DNA of 64,000 nt from Purpureocillium takamizusanense (lineage: Eukaryota; Ascomycota; Sordariomycetes; Hypocreales; Ophiocordycipitaceae). Below are positions 48,030-57,884 of the stretch, in pieces. The notes under the pieces are model-generated. The model searched no databases and was not told the DNA's origin. It saw only the letters and a list, made by a program, of their open reading frames with translations. Each line of letters opens with the position of its first letter. Position 1 is the first letter of the stretch. A program made the position numbers and the translations under genes. The DNA is taken from assembly GCF_022605165.1 (NCBI RefSeq), contig NC_063076.1, positions 1,364,001 to 1,428,000 on the forward strand. The letters are read 5' to 3'.

Positions 48030-49238
48030 AACAGCGTGGGCACGTACACGAGCCCGCACCTCGTGAGCCCGCGGGAGCGCATCGCCATCGATGGGGAGCC
48101 CGTCTCCCAGGACGTCTTCGCCTCCGCCTTTTTCGAGTTGTGGGACCGCTTCACCGCCGCCGCCACCAACACCGGCACAATGTCCGCGGCAGAGGCCGAG
48201 GGCCCCGCGACGAAGCCCTTCTTCTCCCGGTTCATGACCATCCTCGCGTGGCATATCTTCCTCACGCGCGGGGTGCGCAACGTGGTGCTCGAGGTCGGCA
48301 TCGGGGGCGAGTACGACGCCACGAACGTGGTGCCCGCCGAGGCCGTCTCCGCGGCCGTCATCACGCAGCTAGGCATCGACCACGTCGCCATGCTGGGCAA
48401 GACAGTCGAGGAGATATCGTGGCATAAGGCCGGCGTCCTCAAGCCCGGCTTGACGGGGTTCACGCGGAGGCTGGCCGGTCAGCCCGACGTGATGAAGATG
48501 CTGAGGGCGAGGGCGGCGGAGAAGCAGGCCACGCTGGTCGAGGTCGACGACGAGGCTGTCGAGCGCTGGGCCGGCGTGCAGGGCTCCCTCAAGGGCGCGT
48601 TTCAGAAGTACAACCAGGCGCTGGCTGTGCTGGCCGTGCGGAAACACATCGGTCTGCAGGACAGCAGCAGGAGCCCTGACGCGGCGCTGCTGCGCGACCT
48701 CTCGCCCGAGCTCATCCGCGGGCTGCAAACCGCGAAGCTTCGGGGCCGGTGCGAGGTCATGGACCAGGAGGACGCGATATGGCTGCTGGACGGGGCGCAT
48801 ACGCACGAGAGCCTCGACGAGGTGGCGCGATGGCTCGCCGCGTCGGTGCAGCCCGGCGAGACTTTGACGCTTGTCTTCAACCAGCAGGAGAGGAACGCGT
48901 CGCAGCTCCTCGAGTCTTTCCTAGCGGCCGTCAGGAGAGAGATGGGTGGTCGGAGCAACGTGTTTAGCCATGCGCTGTTCACGCGAAACGACCACGAGCC
49001 GACTCCACCCGGTGAGGTTGTCGACATGGCCGTACAGGATGCAGCGGAGGCGACGATGAACGAGGTAGCGCCAGAGTGTCAGACGCAGAAGATGACCAAC
49101 ATAGCAGACACGGTCGCCGAGGCAAGGCGCATCGCGGGGCAGCAGCAGGCTGGGCCGAAGCCCAAGGTGCTGGTCACGGGCAGCTTGCATCTCGTAGGGG
49201 GTATCCTGCGAGCCTTGGAGCCCGACGTCCTATTGTAG
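47577..49238 (+). CDS. Folylpolyglutamate synthase, intronless paralogue
   Basis: It adds glutamates to tetrahydrofolate, trapping it in cell and mitochondrion. An uninterrupted frame of 553 aa from ATG 47577; the open frame extends 36 nt upstream but has no ATG there. The N-terminus (MGRISASLVLSSRSPRRF) is arginine/serine rich with no acidic residue and looks like a presequence, while an internal Met at 47682 (MNTYS) could start a cytosolic form. Mur-ligase features are present: P-loop GTKGKGS, EVGIGGEYDATN, GIDHVAMLG, WHKAGVLKPG, LDGAHTHES and the C-terminal TGSLHLVGG. Oddities are a run of ten glycines after REHYGG (GGC repeat near 48,001-48,030), a Ser/Gln-rich leader from CAG repeats, and the lack of introns where its neighbour has three. 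Confidence 0.95.
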
Positions 49239-49323
49239 ACAACTCTTGGCACATCATTCATATATATATATACATGTACATGGTCCTACTACGTCTGCGT
49301 CAGAACGCATCGGCGACTCCTCG

Positions 49324-51053
49324 CTACAAGGCGTCCGCCTGCTCCAAGATCCCCAGCGCTCCCCCGACCAGATGCAAGCTTCCCGTCACATACGCCTGCA
49401 CCTGCTCGCCGGGGCCAAGAGCCTCACCCACGTGCCGCGCGTAGTCGAGCGCCTCCTCGATGGTGGGCAAAACGACCACCCTGGCCTCGGGGTCCAGCTC
49501 CGACCACTTCTCGGCGAAGCGGCGCTGGACAGTCATGTTCTCAATCTCGGCGGGGTCGATCTGGTGGTTGACAAAGTCGCGTTTGTAGCCCGTCTTGGCG
49601 TACGTGACGTTTGTGCAGAAGACGACGTGGTCAAAGGACGAGCCGCTCGCGCGCTGCGTTGCGCTGCGGACAGCGGGGAGGAAGTCCACGGCTTCGGAGC
49701 GGCCTTGCTGGTTGAAGATCATGACGCGGGGGCCGGATCTGCGGGCTTGAAATCAGCAACGTAATTCGTGACAGGGGATCCGGAAAGGCAAGATAGTGCG
49801 TACCGACTGGCGGTCTCGTCGGCGAACCAGCGCGACGACATCTTGAGGCTGTCTGATGTGTGCGCGCCGTCCACGTACCAATTGACCTTGTCCTCTGACT
49901 TGACTTCGCAGCGACCGCGAAAGACTGTCTGCTCCAGCCCGTCGATAAACTCGGCTGGCAAGTCCGGTCCCCCTGCCGTATTTACGCCCAGCTTCTTCAG
50001 CGCCGCCTCGGCGAGCGCAATTGCCAGGGTTGCATTCTTCTTCTGAAACTGCGCATTGGGCTTGATCTTGACGTTGCGCAGCCGGCTGTCGATATCGAGC
50101 ACCTTGAGGTCGACTTCCTTCTCTTTTGCTCTCTCTTGGAGAACCGCAGCCGCCTCGGGGACCTGCTCAACGGTAAAAGCCGGGCTGCCAATCTTCATGA
50201 TGCCGGCTTTGTGCCACGCAATCTTGTCCACCGTGTCGCCCAGAACAAAGACGTGATCGATTCCGAGCGTGCTGATGCCCGAAGCAATAGGCTGCTCGAC
50301 CACGTTCGTGGCATCGTACTCGCCGCCGATGCCCGTCTCGTAGACGGCCACGTCGACACCTTCCTGGATGAAGGCGTGCCAGCTCATGAGCGTGAGGTAG
50401 CGGCCGTACAGCGGTCGCGTCCCCAGCGGGACGACGTTGGCCGCCGTCGTGGACTCGGCCAGCCGGTCCCATACTTCGAAGAAGTACTTTGCGAAGAGCT
50501 CCTCGGATAAGGGGACCGAATTGATGCGGATGCGCTCGCGCACGGCGATGAGGTGCGGCGATATGAAGAGGCCGCTCTTGCGCGGCACCTGGTGCGTTTG
50601 GCGGTATTTTGAGAGGATGGAATCGACAAAGGCACACGTGCTACCCTTTCCCTTGGTGCCGGCAACGTGGATGATGTTGAGCCGGTCCAGAGCACCGGGC
50701 TTGACTTGTCAGCGGGAGGCAGCCCAGCGATATCGAGAGTTGGGTTTTGACCTACGTAGTAGCCTATCCGGGCCAGATAAACCCTCATCTCGTCCATGGA
50801 CGCAGCATCCGGCCGCACGCCGGCCTTGCGCCGGGCCTCTATCACCGCATGAGGCGTCTGGAGGGAGTTGAGCGCATCAATGGCGTCCTGGCGGGTCTCG
50901 TCGTCAGCGTTGGACTTTTAGCAGGAGATGGCCCGCGTGTTTGTGGCTCACGTTGTATGTTCTGCCCGTCGCCATGGTGCGCAGCGCGAATCGCCGGGTG
51001 CCGAAGGTGAGGTTTTGGATGAGAGCGAGGGGACGCCTCGACCCATGGCGCAT
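49324..51053 (-). CDS. Folylpolyglutamate synthase, intron-containing paralogue
   Basis: Exons 51053-50952, 50887-50756, 50699-49804 and 49738-49324 give 514 aa. The three introns are 64, 56 and 65 nt with GT/AG ends and CGCTGAC branch sites in the first two. ATG 51053 yields MRHGSRRPLALIQNLTFG..., a basic, acid-free presequence; the in-frame ATG 50975 (MATGRTYN) would give a 488-residue cytosolic form. Eukaryotic FPGS is known to use two starts in this way; use here is inference. Visible motifs are HVAGTKGKGSTCA, ETGIGGEYDATN, GIDHVFVLG, WHKAGIMK, VDGAHTSDS, IFNQQGR and TGSLHLVGGAL. It lies tail to tail with the other FPGS, with 85 nt between stop codons. Confidence 0.95.
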
Positions 51054-51621
51054 CGAGTTGGCTCGGGGCGCGCGTCTGCAGCTGCGGCGGCAGTGTGACG
51101 TCCGTCCAGTGGAGGTAAGACAGCGACCGGGTGCGTTGATTGAGATGCCGCAGGCGGGCCGGCAATCGGCGAGTGGGAATAGATGGAACTGCTGCTGCTG
51201 GCTGGTCCCAGCTTGATGTGGGACCGGGGCGAGGTCGCTTCAACGCTGGAGCCTCTTCAAGTTAATAAAGTCTGCAAAAGCCGACGAGGTTGTCAAGTCT
51301 GCTCTGCTGATGCCGGATGAAGGTTCTGTCAAGGTCCATGAGCGGGCGGATAGTCTCGGCAGGCGCCGCGAGGTGAATAAAAGCCCGCCTTCCACGCCAT
51401 ACTTTATACGGACATGTCGCATCACCAACAGACGACTAAGTCGGTGTGTCTAGGGAACGATGGCAGCCAATCTACAAGGCAAACTTCACTCAATTCTCAA
51501 TAGCTTGCCGCGTCTCTCCCCCACGACGCTTTTCGCTCGCTGCTTCTCAATCCCCCAACAACGCCTTTCTCCCGCGCGCGCCATTCGCATCGGCATCTAT
51601 GGCCTCACAAAGCAGCCGCAA
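51054..51621. other. Intergenic between minus-strand GFA and FPGS-2
   Basis: Holds the FPGS-2 promoter and the GFA 3' region. A plus-strand frame begins at 51,460 but runs antisense into the GFA gene and is not credited. Confidence 0.45.
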
Positions 51622-52698
51622 CTAACCGACATCATCGTTCAGCTCTTCCCCATACTTGTCCACCGTCCAGCGCTTCATGCCCTCATTCAAGGCCTCGCCA
51701 AAGCCCTTGTCGTAGCCTACACCGCTGGCCAGATGCGCCGGGCGTGTCCTCCACGTGAACCAGTTCTCAGCCATGACGCCCTCGGGGGCCCGGATGATCC
51801 CCGTGGCAATGTCAACAACTGTCTGGGCGTCGTTCGGTCGGCGATCCGCACAGGTGAAGAAGACGGTGGCGCCGCAGGTGCCGCAAAACGAGCGAAGAAC
51901 CCCTTCCGATGTCGAATACGTCTTGGACGTCCCGATCTGGAGCGTCGTGTCGATGCGCGGCTCGCAAAGGCTTAGGGGCACAAATGTCCAGCCCACAAGA
52001 TGGGTGCCCGTGACGAGTCTGCAGTCGTTGCAGATATCATATAGCGCCATCCACTTCTTGTTGTCGCGAGGCGAGACAAACTTGGAAAGCACAGGGTCGT
52101 CGAGAATGGCCGGCGTAGGGCGCCTGAATGTAAAGGATACGCCGCCGCATTCGCACTGGGCTCGGAGACGCTCCTCGCCATCCGCGCCTACTTCGGCCTT
52201 CGACTCGACGACTTTCGCAGTCGGATCATCAGCCGCAGGGTTCCAGCATCTCAGCTGTCGGCCGCTAATGTGCGTGACCAGCGAAGCAATTCCCCCACCT
52301 TTGGCCGACTCCGAGAAAACATGCTGGCCAATGTTGAAGTTGTCTGGTCCGTGGTCCGTGAAGATGGACGTGGAGGGGGTCCACTGCTTCCGGTCAATGC
52401 TTACGCCTCCGATATGACACCCGCAGGTCGAGCAGAAGTCATATGTGCAGCCCCGGCCATCGTAAGACAGCCACGAGGTCAGCTTCTCCTCTGATGAGTC
52501 TCCGAGGAACTTGGGCAGCAACCCCTCTGGCAACTGCGTATGAAACGTGCACGGCGACCCCGTCGCATACCTACACGCGCTGCAATGGCAGAGATAGACG
52601 GGTAACGGCAACAGACTGACAGGCACATCAAAGGTCAGATGCACATCACCGCAAGAGCACTTGGCTTCGAGCGTCCTGGTTCCATTGGCGTCTGCCAT
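51622..52698 (-). CDS. Two-domain GFA/CENP-V family protein
   Basis: An intronless 358-residue protein with two tandem GFA-type zinc domains. Domain 1 (about 12-150) shows CSCGDVHLTF, CHCSACRYATGS and FCSTCGCHIGG. Domain 2 (about 180-320) shows CECGGVSFTF, CNDCRLVTGTH and FCGTCGATVFF. The CxC, CxxC and CxxC spacings are the usual zinc ligands of the glutathione-dependent formaldehyde-activating fold, though fungal members rarely have proven enzymatic roles. Domain 2 keeps all cysteine pairs but has CNDC instead of CHCSAC. No signal peptide; probably cytosolic. It is transcribed divergently from the BUD27-like gene. Confidence 0.9.
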   Translation of the reverse strand: MADANGTRTLEAKCSCGDVHLTFDVPVSLLPLPVYLCHCSACRYATGSPCTFHTQLPEGLLPKFLGDSSEEKLTSWLSYDGRGCTYDFCSTCGCHIGGVSIDRKQWTPSTSIFTDHGPDNFNIGQHVFSESAKGGGIASLVTHISGRQLRCWNPAADDPTAKVVESKAEVGADGEERLRAQCECGGVSFTFRRPTPAILDDPVLSKFVSPRDNKKWMALYDICNDCRLVTGTHLVGWTFVPLSLCEPRIDTTLQIGTSKTYSTSEGVLRSFCGTCGATVFFTCADRRPNDAQTVVDIATGIIRAPEGVMAENWFTWRTRPAHLASGVGYDKGFGEALNEGMKRWTVDKYGEELNDDVG

Positions 52699-53086
52699 GA
52701 TGAAGCTGGAGAGGGTTGTTGAAGCATGTTCAGAGAGAAGATCAGGAGACGATCAACATGAGCTTGCCCGTCTTTATATAAGCCCGTCAGCCACGACAAG
52801 AGGGGTTCATCGCCGGGCGGTCGCTCTGGTGCGACGGTTCACAGACAGTTGCTCGTATTTCTCCGTGAACGCGGGAGCAACATGGACACGGCTAATCTCC
52901 ACCGAATTGACACCCAGCCAACGGCGGGAAAGTTAACCGCTGTTCAGCCGCAATGTCTGCACGGTACGTACCTCGACCCGCGACTGGCGAACCCCCTGTC
53001 ATAGGTGCCGACGGTAGTTAACCTTGGAACTTTTTTTTCTTCGCGCCGTTCCGTCAACGCCACCTCTCCCCCATCCTCAACCCGAC
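52699..53086. promoter_or_regulatory. Divergent GFA / BUD27-like promoter region
   Basis: A 388-nt interval. TATATAAA on the minus strand (52,781-52,774), 76 nt before the GFA start codon, is a good TATA box for GFA. A T-run (53,032-53,039) precedes the BUD27-like start. Confidence 0.5.
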
Positions 53087-54892
53087 ATGTCCGGAGCCAC
53101 CACAGGCAGCCTCGACAATGTCGAGAGGCATCGTCTGCAGCTTGAGGAAAACATTTCCCAGCTGCGCAAGGCTCTGCAACACTGGCAGACCTGGGATGCC
53201 GAGTACGAGGCCTTGAAGGAGGAGGTCGAAGCTGTCACGGATGATAGCAGCTCAAGCGATGAGCTGCAGCGGGTCCACGACGACTTCGAAGGTGAGCTCC
53301 TGCGCGGAAAGGAGCTTGACGAAATCTTTGGCATCTCCCACCCGCGGCCAGCTGATCAAATCATCAGCCTCTTGCAGCGGCGCATCGACTATGTCTCCAA
53401 GAGCGTGGGCAGCTTGCAGAAGCAGCTTGACGCGGCAGAGAGCCAACATGCCACCCTCGCAGCCGCGGTGGAGGAGCATGATGGTTTCGACGAGGATGGC
53501 CAACCGATCACGGAAATTGTCGAGGAGTTGGACGACGATGATAATGTTCTGTCGTACAAGTTGAACCGTCCTGGAGACGCAGTGCCGAAGGTCCGAGAGG
53601 CTCTGAAAAAGGCAGGCGTTAGCTCTTCGACAAACTCCGAAATCCCGCCCACAACCGGGGACGCAACGATTTCCTCAGCTCAACACGAGTCCAAGCCTGA
53701 CCAACCGAAGCCGAAGGCTGTGGATCGTTCTCAACGGGCCGCTGAAGCGCTCCCTGTGCCTGAGCCCAAGAAAGCCGTGTCCTTCACGGAAGATACGCTC
53801 ATGGAAGGCATCACGAAACCCGCACCTGAGCCTAAGATGTCCCGCCAGGCAAGACGCGTCGAGCAAATCATGAAGACCGCAAAGGAGCAGGAGGATATGA
53901 GCATGGAAACGGCTGTGATTCCCGACGACGAGGACGAAGATGACGCCGCACTACGACAGCAGATGCTGAGCTACAGCATGGGCGAAGTCGGTGCAGTCGT
54001 CGCTGAGCTTCAGCTTGAGGAGGACGGTACCGACTACGATGATGACGAAGGATTCGATTACGGCGACGAAGGCTTCGCTGAGGAGGAGGACGAAGACGAC
54101 GAAGACAAGTGGGGGCGATCAACACGACAGATCGTCACAGACGACTATCGTCAGCGTATGCTCGAGCTTGAGAGGAGCCTCGGCATCAAGTCCCGCTTTA
54201 CCGAACAGGCCGCCGACGAGGAAGGCGAGTCTTCGGACGATGGTGAAGGCATCGGCCGCATAGTCGTCAAGAAATCCGAAACTTCCTCGTCGGCGTCCAA
54301 ACCAGCGCCGACAAAGTCGAGCTTGAAAGACAAGCAGTCCAACGGCGAAGAGCGCAAGGGTGTGCGGTTCGCTCAAAACCTCGACATTGCTCCGGAGACG
54401 GACACGCAGCCGGAGCCAGTCGCTCCAGCTGTCAAAGAGAGAGAAGAACCCATTGTCGATCCTCTCGGCGATATCGTTGAACGTACGGGACCCCCCAAGT
54501 CGGCAGAACCCCCGACTCCCCGCAGACCGTCCCGCTTCAAGAAGGCCAGAGGTGAGGGTCTTTCAAGTGGAGACCTGCCCAAGGGGCCCTTTGATGCTCC
54601 TCCACAGTTCCTAGACAATGATCAGGAACGAGAGATCCCGACCGGCCCCGAGGGCACGACGCTCGCCGAACGTCTTGTGGAGAGAGAACCCACCGCCGCG
54701 CCTTCTGCCGTCGTCGAACCCTTGGATCAGAACGCAGTGGCCGACGAATACCAACGGCTGCGGAAGAGATTCATCCAGCGACAAGGAGGGTTCCTCTGGG
54801 AGGACGAGACTCCGACCCGAGAATCCGTCGGCGGCGATGAGCCGCAAGAACACGTGAGCCGTTTCAAGGCTGCCAGACTTTCTCGCCAGTAG
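53087..54892 (+). CDS. BUD27: BUD27/URI-like prefoldin-related protein
   Basis: An intronless 601-residue protein from ATG 53087 (the open frame continues upstream without ATG). Residues about 5-155 form an alpha-type prefoldin: a first coiled helix (VERHRLQLEENISQLRKAL), a beta-rich turn around GKELDEIFGISHPR, and a second helix (IDYVSKSVGSLQKQLDAAES). A long acidic, lysine- and proline-rich linker follows (DDEDEDDAALRQQ, EEEDEDDEDKW). The extreme C-terminus carries DEYQRLRKRFIQRQGGFLW and FKAARLSRQ, the conserved DUF3835 tail of this family. Bud27/URI helps assemble RNA polymerases and links translation to TOR signalling. The prefoldin core is degenerate but recognisable. Confidence 0.83.
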   Translation: MSGATTGSLDNVERHRLQLEENISQLRKALQHWQTWDAEYEALKEEVEAVTDDSSSSDELQRVHDDFEGELLRGKELDEIFGISHPRPADQIISLLQRRIDYVSKSVGSLQKQLDAAESQHATLAAAVEEHDGFDEDGQPITEIVEELDDDDNVLSYKLNRPGDAVPKVREALKKAGVSSSTNSEIPPTTGDATISSAQHESKPDQPKPKAVDRSQRAAEALPVPEPKKAVSFTEDTLMEGITKPAPEPKMSRQARRVEQIMKTAKEQEDMSMETAVIPDDEDEDDAALRQQMLSYSMGEVGAVVAELQLEEDGTDYDDDEGFDYGDEGFAEEEDEDDEDKWGRSTRQIVTDDYRQRMLELERSLGIKSRFTEQAADEEGESSDDGEGIGRIVVKKSETSSSASKPAPTKSSLKDKQSNGEERKGVRFAQNLDIAPETDTQPEPVAPAVKEREEPIVDPLGDIVERTGPPKSAEPPTPRRPSRFKKARGEGLSSGDLPKGPFDAPPQFLDNDQEREIPTGPEGTTLAERLVEREPTAAPSAVVEPLDQNAVADEYQRLRKRFIQRQGGFLWEDETPTRESVGGDEPQEHVSRFKAARLSRQ

Positions 54893-55880
54893 TGGGACTG
54901 TCTGGGCGACCAAAGAAGAAGAAGAAGAAACGAGTAGAAACCAGCATTGGAGCATTTAGAGGGCGTAGTCATGTACGAATCCATATGTCTTCCAGCCCCT
55001 GGCTCTTCATCTTTTGTTTGAGTTGTCGTCTTGGTGACATGCTGACCAGCGAGCTCGCTCTATACCTGCGACTATTCCGGAAGGCGCTCTATCTGACAAT
55101 TGGTGGGTTGCAGCTTGTCCATCTGCTCCCCATTACCGCGCGATTCCAAGATCGAACCATTTTCTGATTACAAAAGGGCTCTCTGACGCCATGACCCTTG
55201 TTTGACTTCTCCGTGGTCTTGGCGATTCGTTTCACCCTTTACATTTTAGTTCGTAAAAGTAATGAAAGCGATATCCGCCTCCGGTGCCTACCATGCTCAT
55301 GATCAATCCGCCCGTGAAACATTATATCCCGATTTATAGTTACTGCAGTGAGCAATGCGCACATGACTCTTCTCCCGTCAGCTTGCATGTTGACCCGTTC
55401 GGATTTAAATTGTATTGGGATGTCGCGTAGTGTGAGTACACATGAAGGTGGAACTCAATGAGACCGTACCTAACTCACACGCGCTCTTTGAACTCGACAT
55501 CACACAGCACGCGATGCATGAAAATAAACACAAACTCAGCAAAAAGAAACGCAAGCACGAGTTACAACCACGAACGTTATACCGACCACATTCCATGTAA
55601 AACCTCGCCGTCCCCATTTCACTGAGGCCTAGGGTAGCCTAGTTAAACAACAATTACAGCGCTCCCCATAACTACCTAGCGTAAGGACTATGAAAACGGG
55701 TATCTTCAGTCAGTAAGGCCCTGCTCGGCACGCGCGGTTAGTGTAACCGGGCTTTTGAAAAGGTGACTTATTAAGGGAGCATAACTACGGCAGGGGAGTT
55801 AAAGTACCCCTTTTGACCCGTTTTAACCCCTATCAATAAGTTATGCATATAACCTTCGCTACCTACCTAATTAGGTCGGG
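54893..55880. other. Intergenic and left border of RIP block
   Basis: Normal composition to about 55,640, then a gradual fall in GC into the RIP-mutated DNA. Near 55,766-55,850 ACTTATT and GCATAAC have inverted partners (AATAAGTTATGC), too short and gapped to be called a terminal repeat. No gene seen. Confidence 0.5.
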
Positions 55881-56064
55881 ATTTAAATTCTACCGTAGTC
55901 TACGGGGGTATTTTTCATAACGCTAATCCATAATGCCTTTAATATGCCCTTAAATATAGTATATTTTATAACGCCTAAAAATACCTCTGCGCTATAGGAC
56001 TTAAAAGACTACTACCTATAATATCGATATAGTAGATAGTTAAGATACTAGGGATAGCCCTATA

Positions 56065-56905
56065 TTTATCGTAAGAAAGGACGATATAGACGAGCTAGCT
56101 CCCGAGCCCGCTCTTAAGCCTACCGATAAAGGGACTACTAACGAAGCCCTTATTACTAACGAAGAGCTTACCGCTAACGAAGAGCCTATTACTAACGATA
56201 AAGCCGACGATACTAACGAAGAGCCTATAGCCCCTATTAAGTCTATTAAAGAGATAGAGCTATAGCTAATCTTATAAGTAGTTAAGTTAATAAAGGCGAT
56301 AAATAAGAGGAAAAACCTAGCGCTAAAGGGAACCTAATATATATAGAAACTAAATATAATAATCTTATTCCTTAAGTATCTTTATAAAGCCTAAAATAAA
56401 GGTTATCTTAAGTCTAATAAGAATGCCTTTTTAAAGATCGTAATATCTTTAATTATACTTTATTTTAAGGCTTAATATCTATCGCTATTACTTAATTAGA
56501 CTAAGAATTAGCTTCTTAATTATTATTATAACTTTAAGAAAAAATATCGTTATTTCTTATAGATAAGGGATTATTATAATATAAGCTTAAGCTATAATAA
56601 GGATATTAGCCTTATTATAGCTATAAATATATAATAGATAATATATATTAATAAGTTCCCTTAATAACTTTAGCTTTAGACTATTAGACTATTTTAGGCT
56701 AGCTTATATAATATAGTCTATCTATAGAATATACTATATAGTAATTATATTATTAAGGCTAGCGATTATAAAGGTATCGAGAGGGTTAACTTAAAAGACG
56801 ATAATAATAATAACGATAATAATCCCTTTATTAACGATACTAACGATACTTACCTTTAGCTTAGAAATAAGACGCTATTTAAGATATTAAGCTAGCTATT
56901 ATTAA
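56065..56905 (+). pseudogene. RIP-degraded reading frame with Myb/SANT-like look
   Basis: One frame stays aligned for about 280 codons if the TAA/TAG codons are taken as former Gln, Trp or Arg. It begins with an acidic Thr/Asn/Glu tandem repeat (TNEEP-type units, 56,130-56,225), then passes a Tyr/Phe/Lys-rich segment (NYYYNFKKKYRYF near 56,515-56,560) recalling the third helix of Myb/SANT-like DNA-binding domains found in fungal transposons, and ends in an Asn/Asp tract. It is dead as it stands. Parent element unknown; it lies just left of the probable LTR. Family call is tentative. Confidence 0.5.
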
Positions 56906-57148
56906 TTACGCTAGCTATATCGATATAAATAGAGTTATTATAGTTAAAGAGGTTAAAAAGGAAAGTAAAGGTAATAAGGGCCTATTAGTAAATAAAGAGA
57001 TTAGCTTTTAGTCTTAATATTAAGGGCATTATAGAGTCGATAGACTTACTTATAACCTTTATTTAAGTAATAATAATATTAATAACTTTAGCTTTAAATC
57101 GCAAGCCTAACGCTAATAATATTAAAGCTATATTATAAGACTATTAAG

Positions 57149-57384
57149 TATAACGGGGCCGGCGCTATATAGTAGGAGCCGGTCGGGTTATTAATATTTA
57201 ATATATTATAGAGGAGGGAAATAAGGGTTATATACTAAATAGCCCCTATACGCGCGGCGCCCGCTACGTATAGGCCTACGTAACTAGCTACGGGTATAAG
57301 TTAGCGTAGGCTATAGCTATACGTAGCGTTACTACGCCTAGGGCCGCGCCCTAGGCTTCTTATTAGGCTAAGCCCTTTATATTA
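57149..57384 (-). repeat. Probable 3' LTR of the chromovirus
   Basis: On the plus strand a 236-bp segment begins TATAACGGGG (from TGTAAC if RIP acted on TG) and ends ATATTA (from ...CA), and is followed directly by a pyrimidine tract (57,385-57,412). On the minus strand that tract is a purine-rich run immediately before the LTR, the expected polypurine primer position. The partner LTR would lie beyond 64,000, so the call cannot be confirmed here. Confidence 0.4.
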
Positions 57385-57884
57385 CCCCCCCGCTCCCTCT
57401 TCCCCCCCCCCCGGGGCTAGCCCTAGCTACTATAAGGGGGCTCGTAATAATCCCTTACTTAGGCCCTTTAATTAAGGGCTCCTTTTCCTTTATGCCCGGC
57501 GGCCTATAAGTAGGCGCGCATAGCTAGCCTTTATTACTGCCGGCTATATAATATATAAGTCCGTTCGTAAGGGCCTTACTTCCTTTAACTAAGCGTCTTT
57601 ACCCCCCTCGGCGCGGGCCCCTACCCGCCGGCCCGCGCGTACTTATAGCCGGCTAGGTTAATGACTTTATAATAGCCGTTCGCCCTAAGTTGCCCTCTAA
57701 GTATTACGTAACTATTAATATAGCATAACTATAAAAGGACCTCTTTCCCCTAGGCCTAGCGGGCTTCCTTCCTTCTTCCTATATCCTTACTATTACCGCC
57801 GCTACTACGCTATCGCTATTACTACCGTAATAATAATAGTAGTAATAATAATAATAATAATAATACTAATAGTAATAATAATAG

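Noticed and set aside
47543..48427. 294-codon Arg/His-rich plus-strand frame
   Set aside because: Shifted shadow of the GC-rich FPGS gene, which has clear conserved motifs in its own frame.
51460..51975. Plus-strand frame with a presequence-like start (MAANLQGKLHSILNS)
   Set aside because: Runs antisense into the conserved GFA gene; only the first ~50 codons are outside it and no splice site gives a continuation.
55766..55850. Inverted ACTTATT/GCATAAC elements as transposon terminal repeats
   Set aside because: Only 7-12 nt, gapped, and with no transposase-like frame between them.
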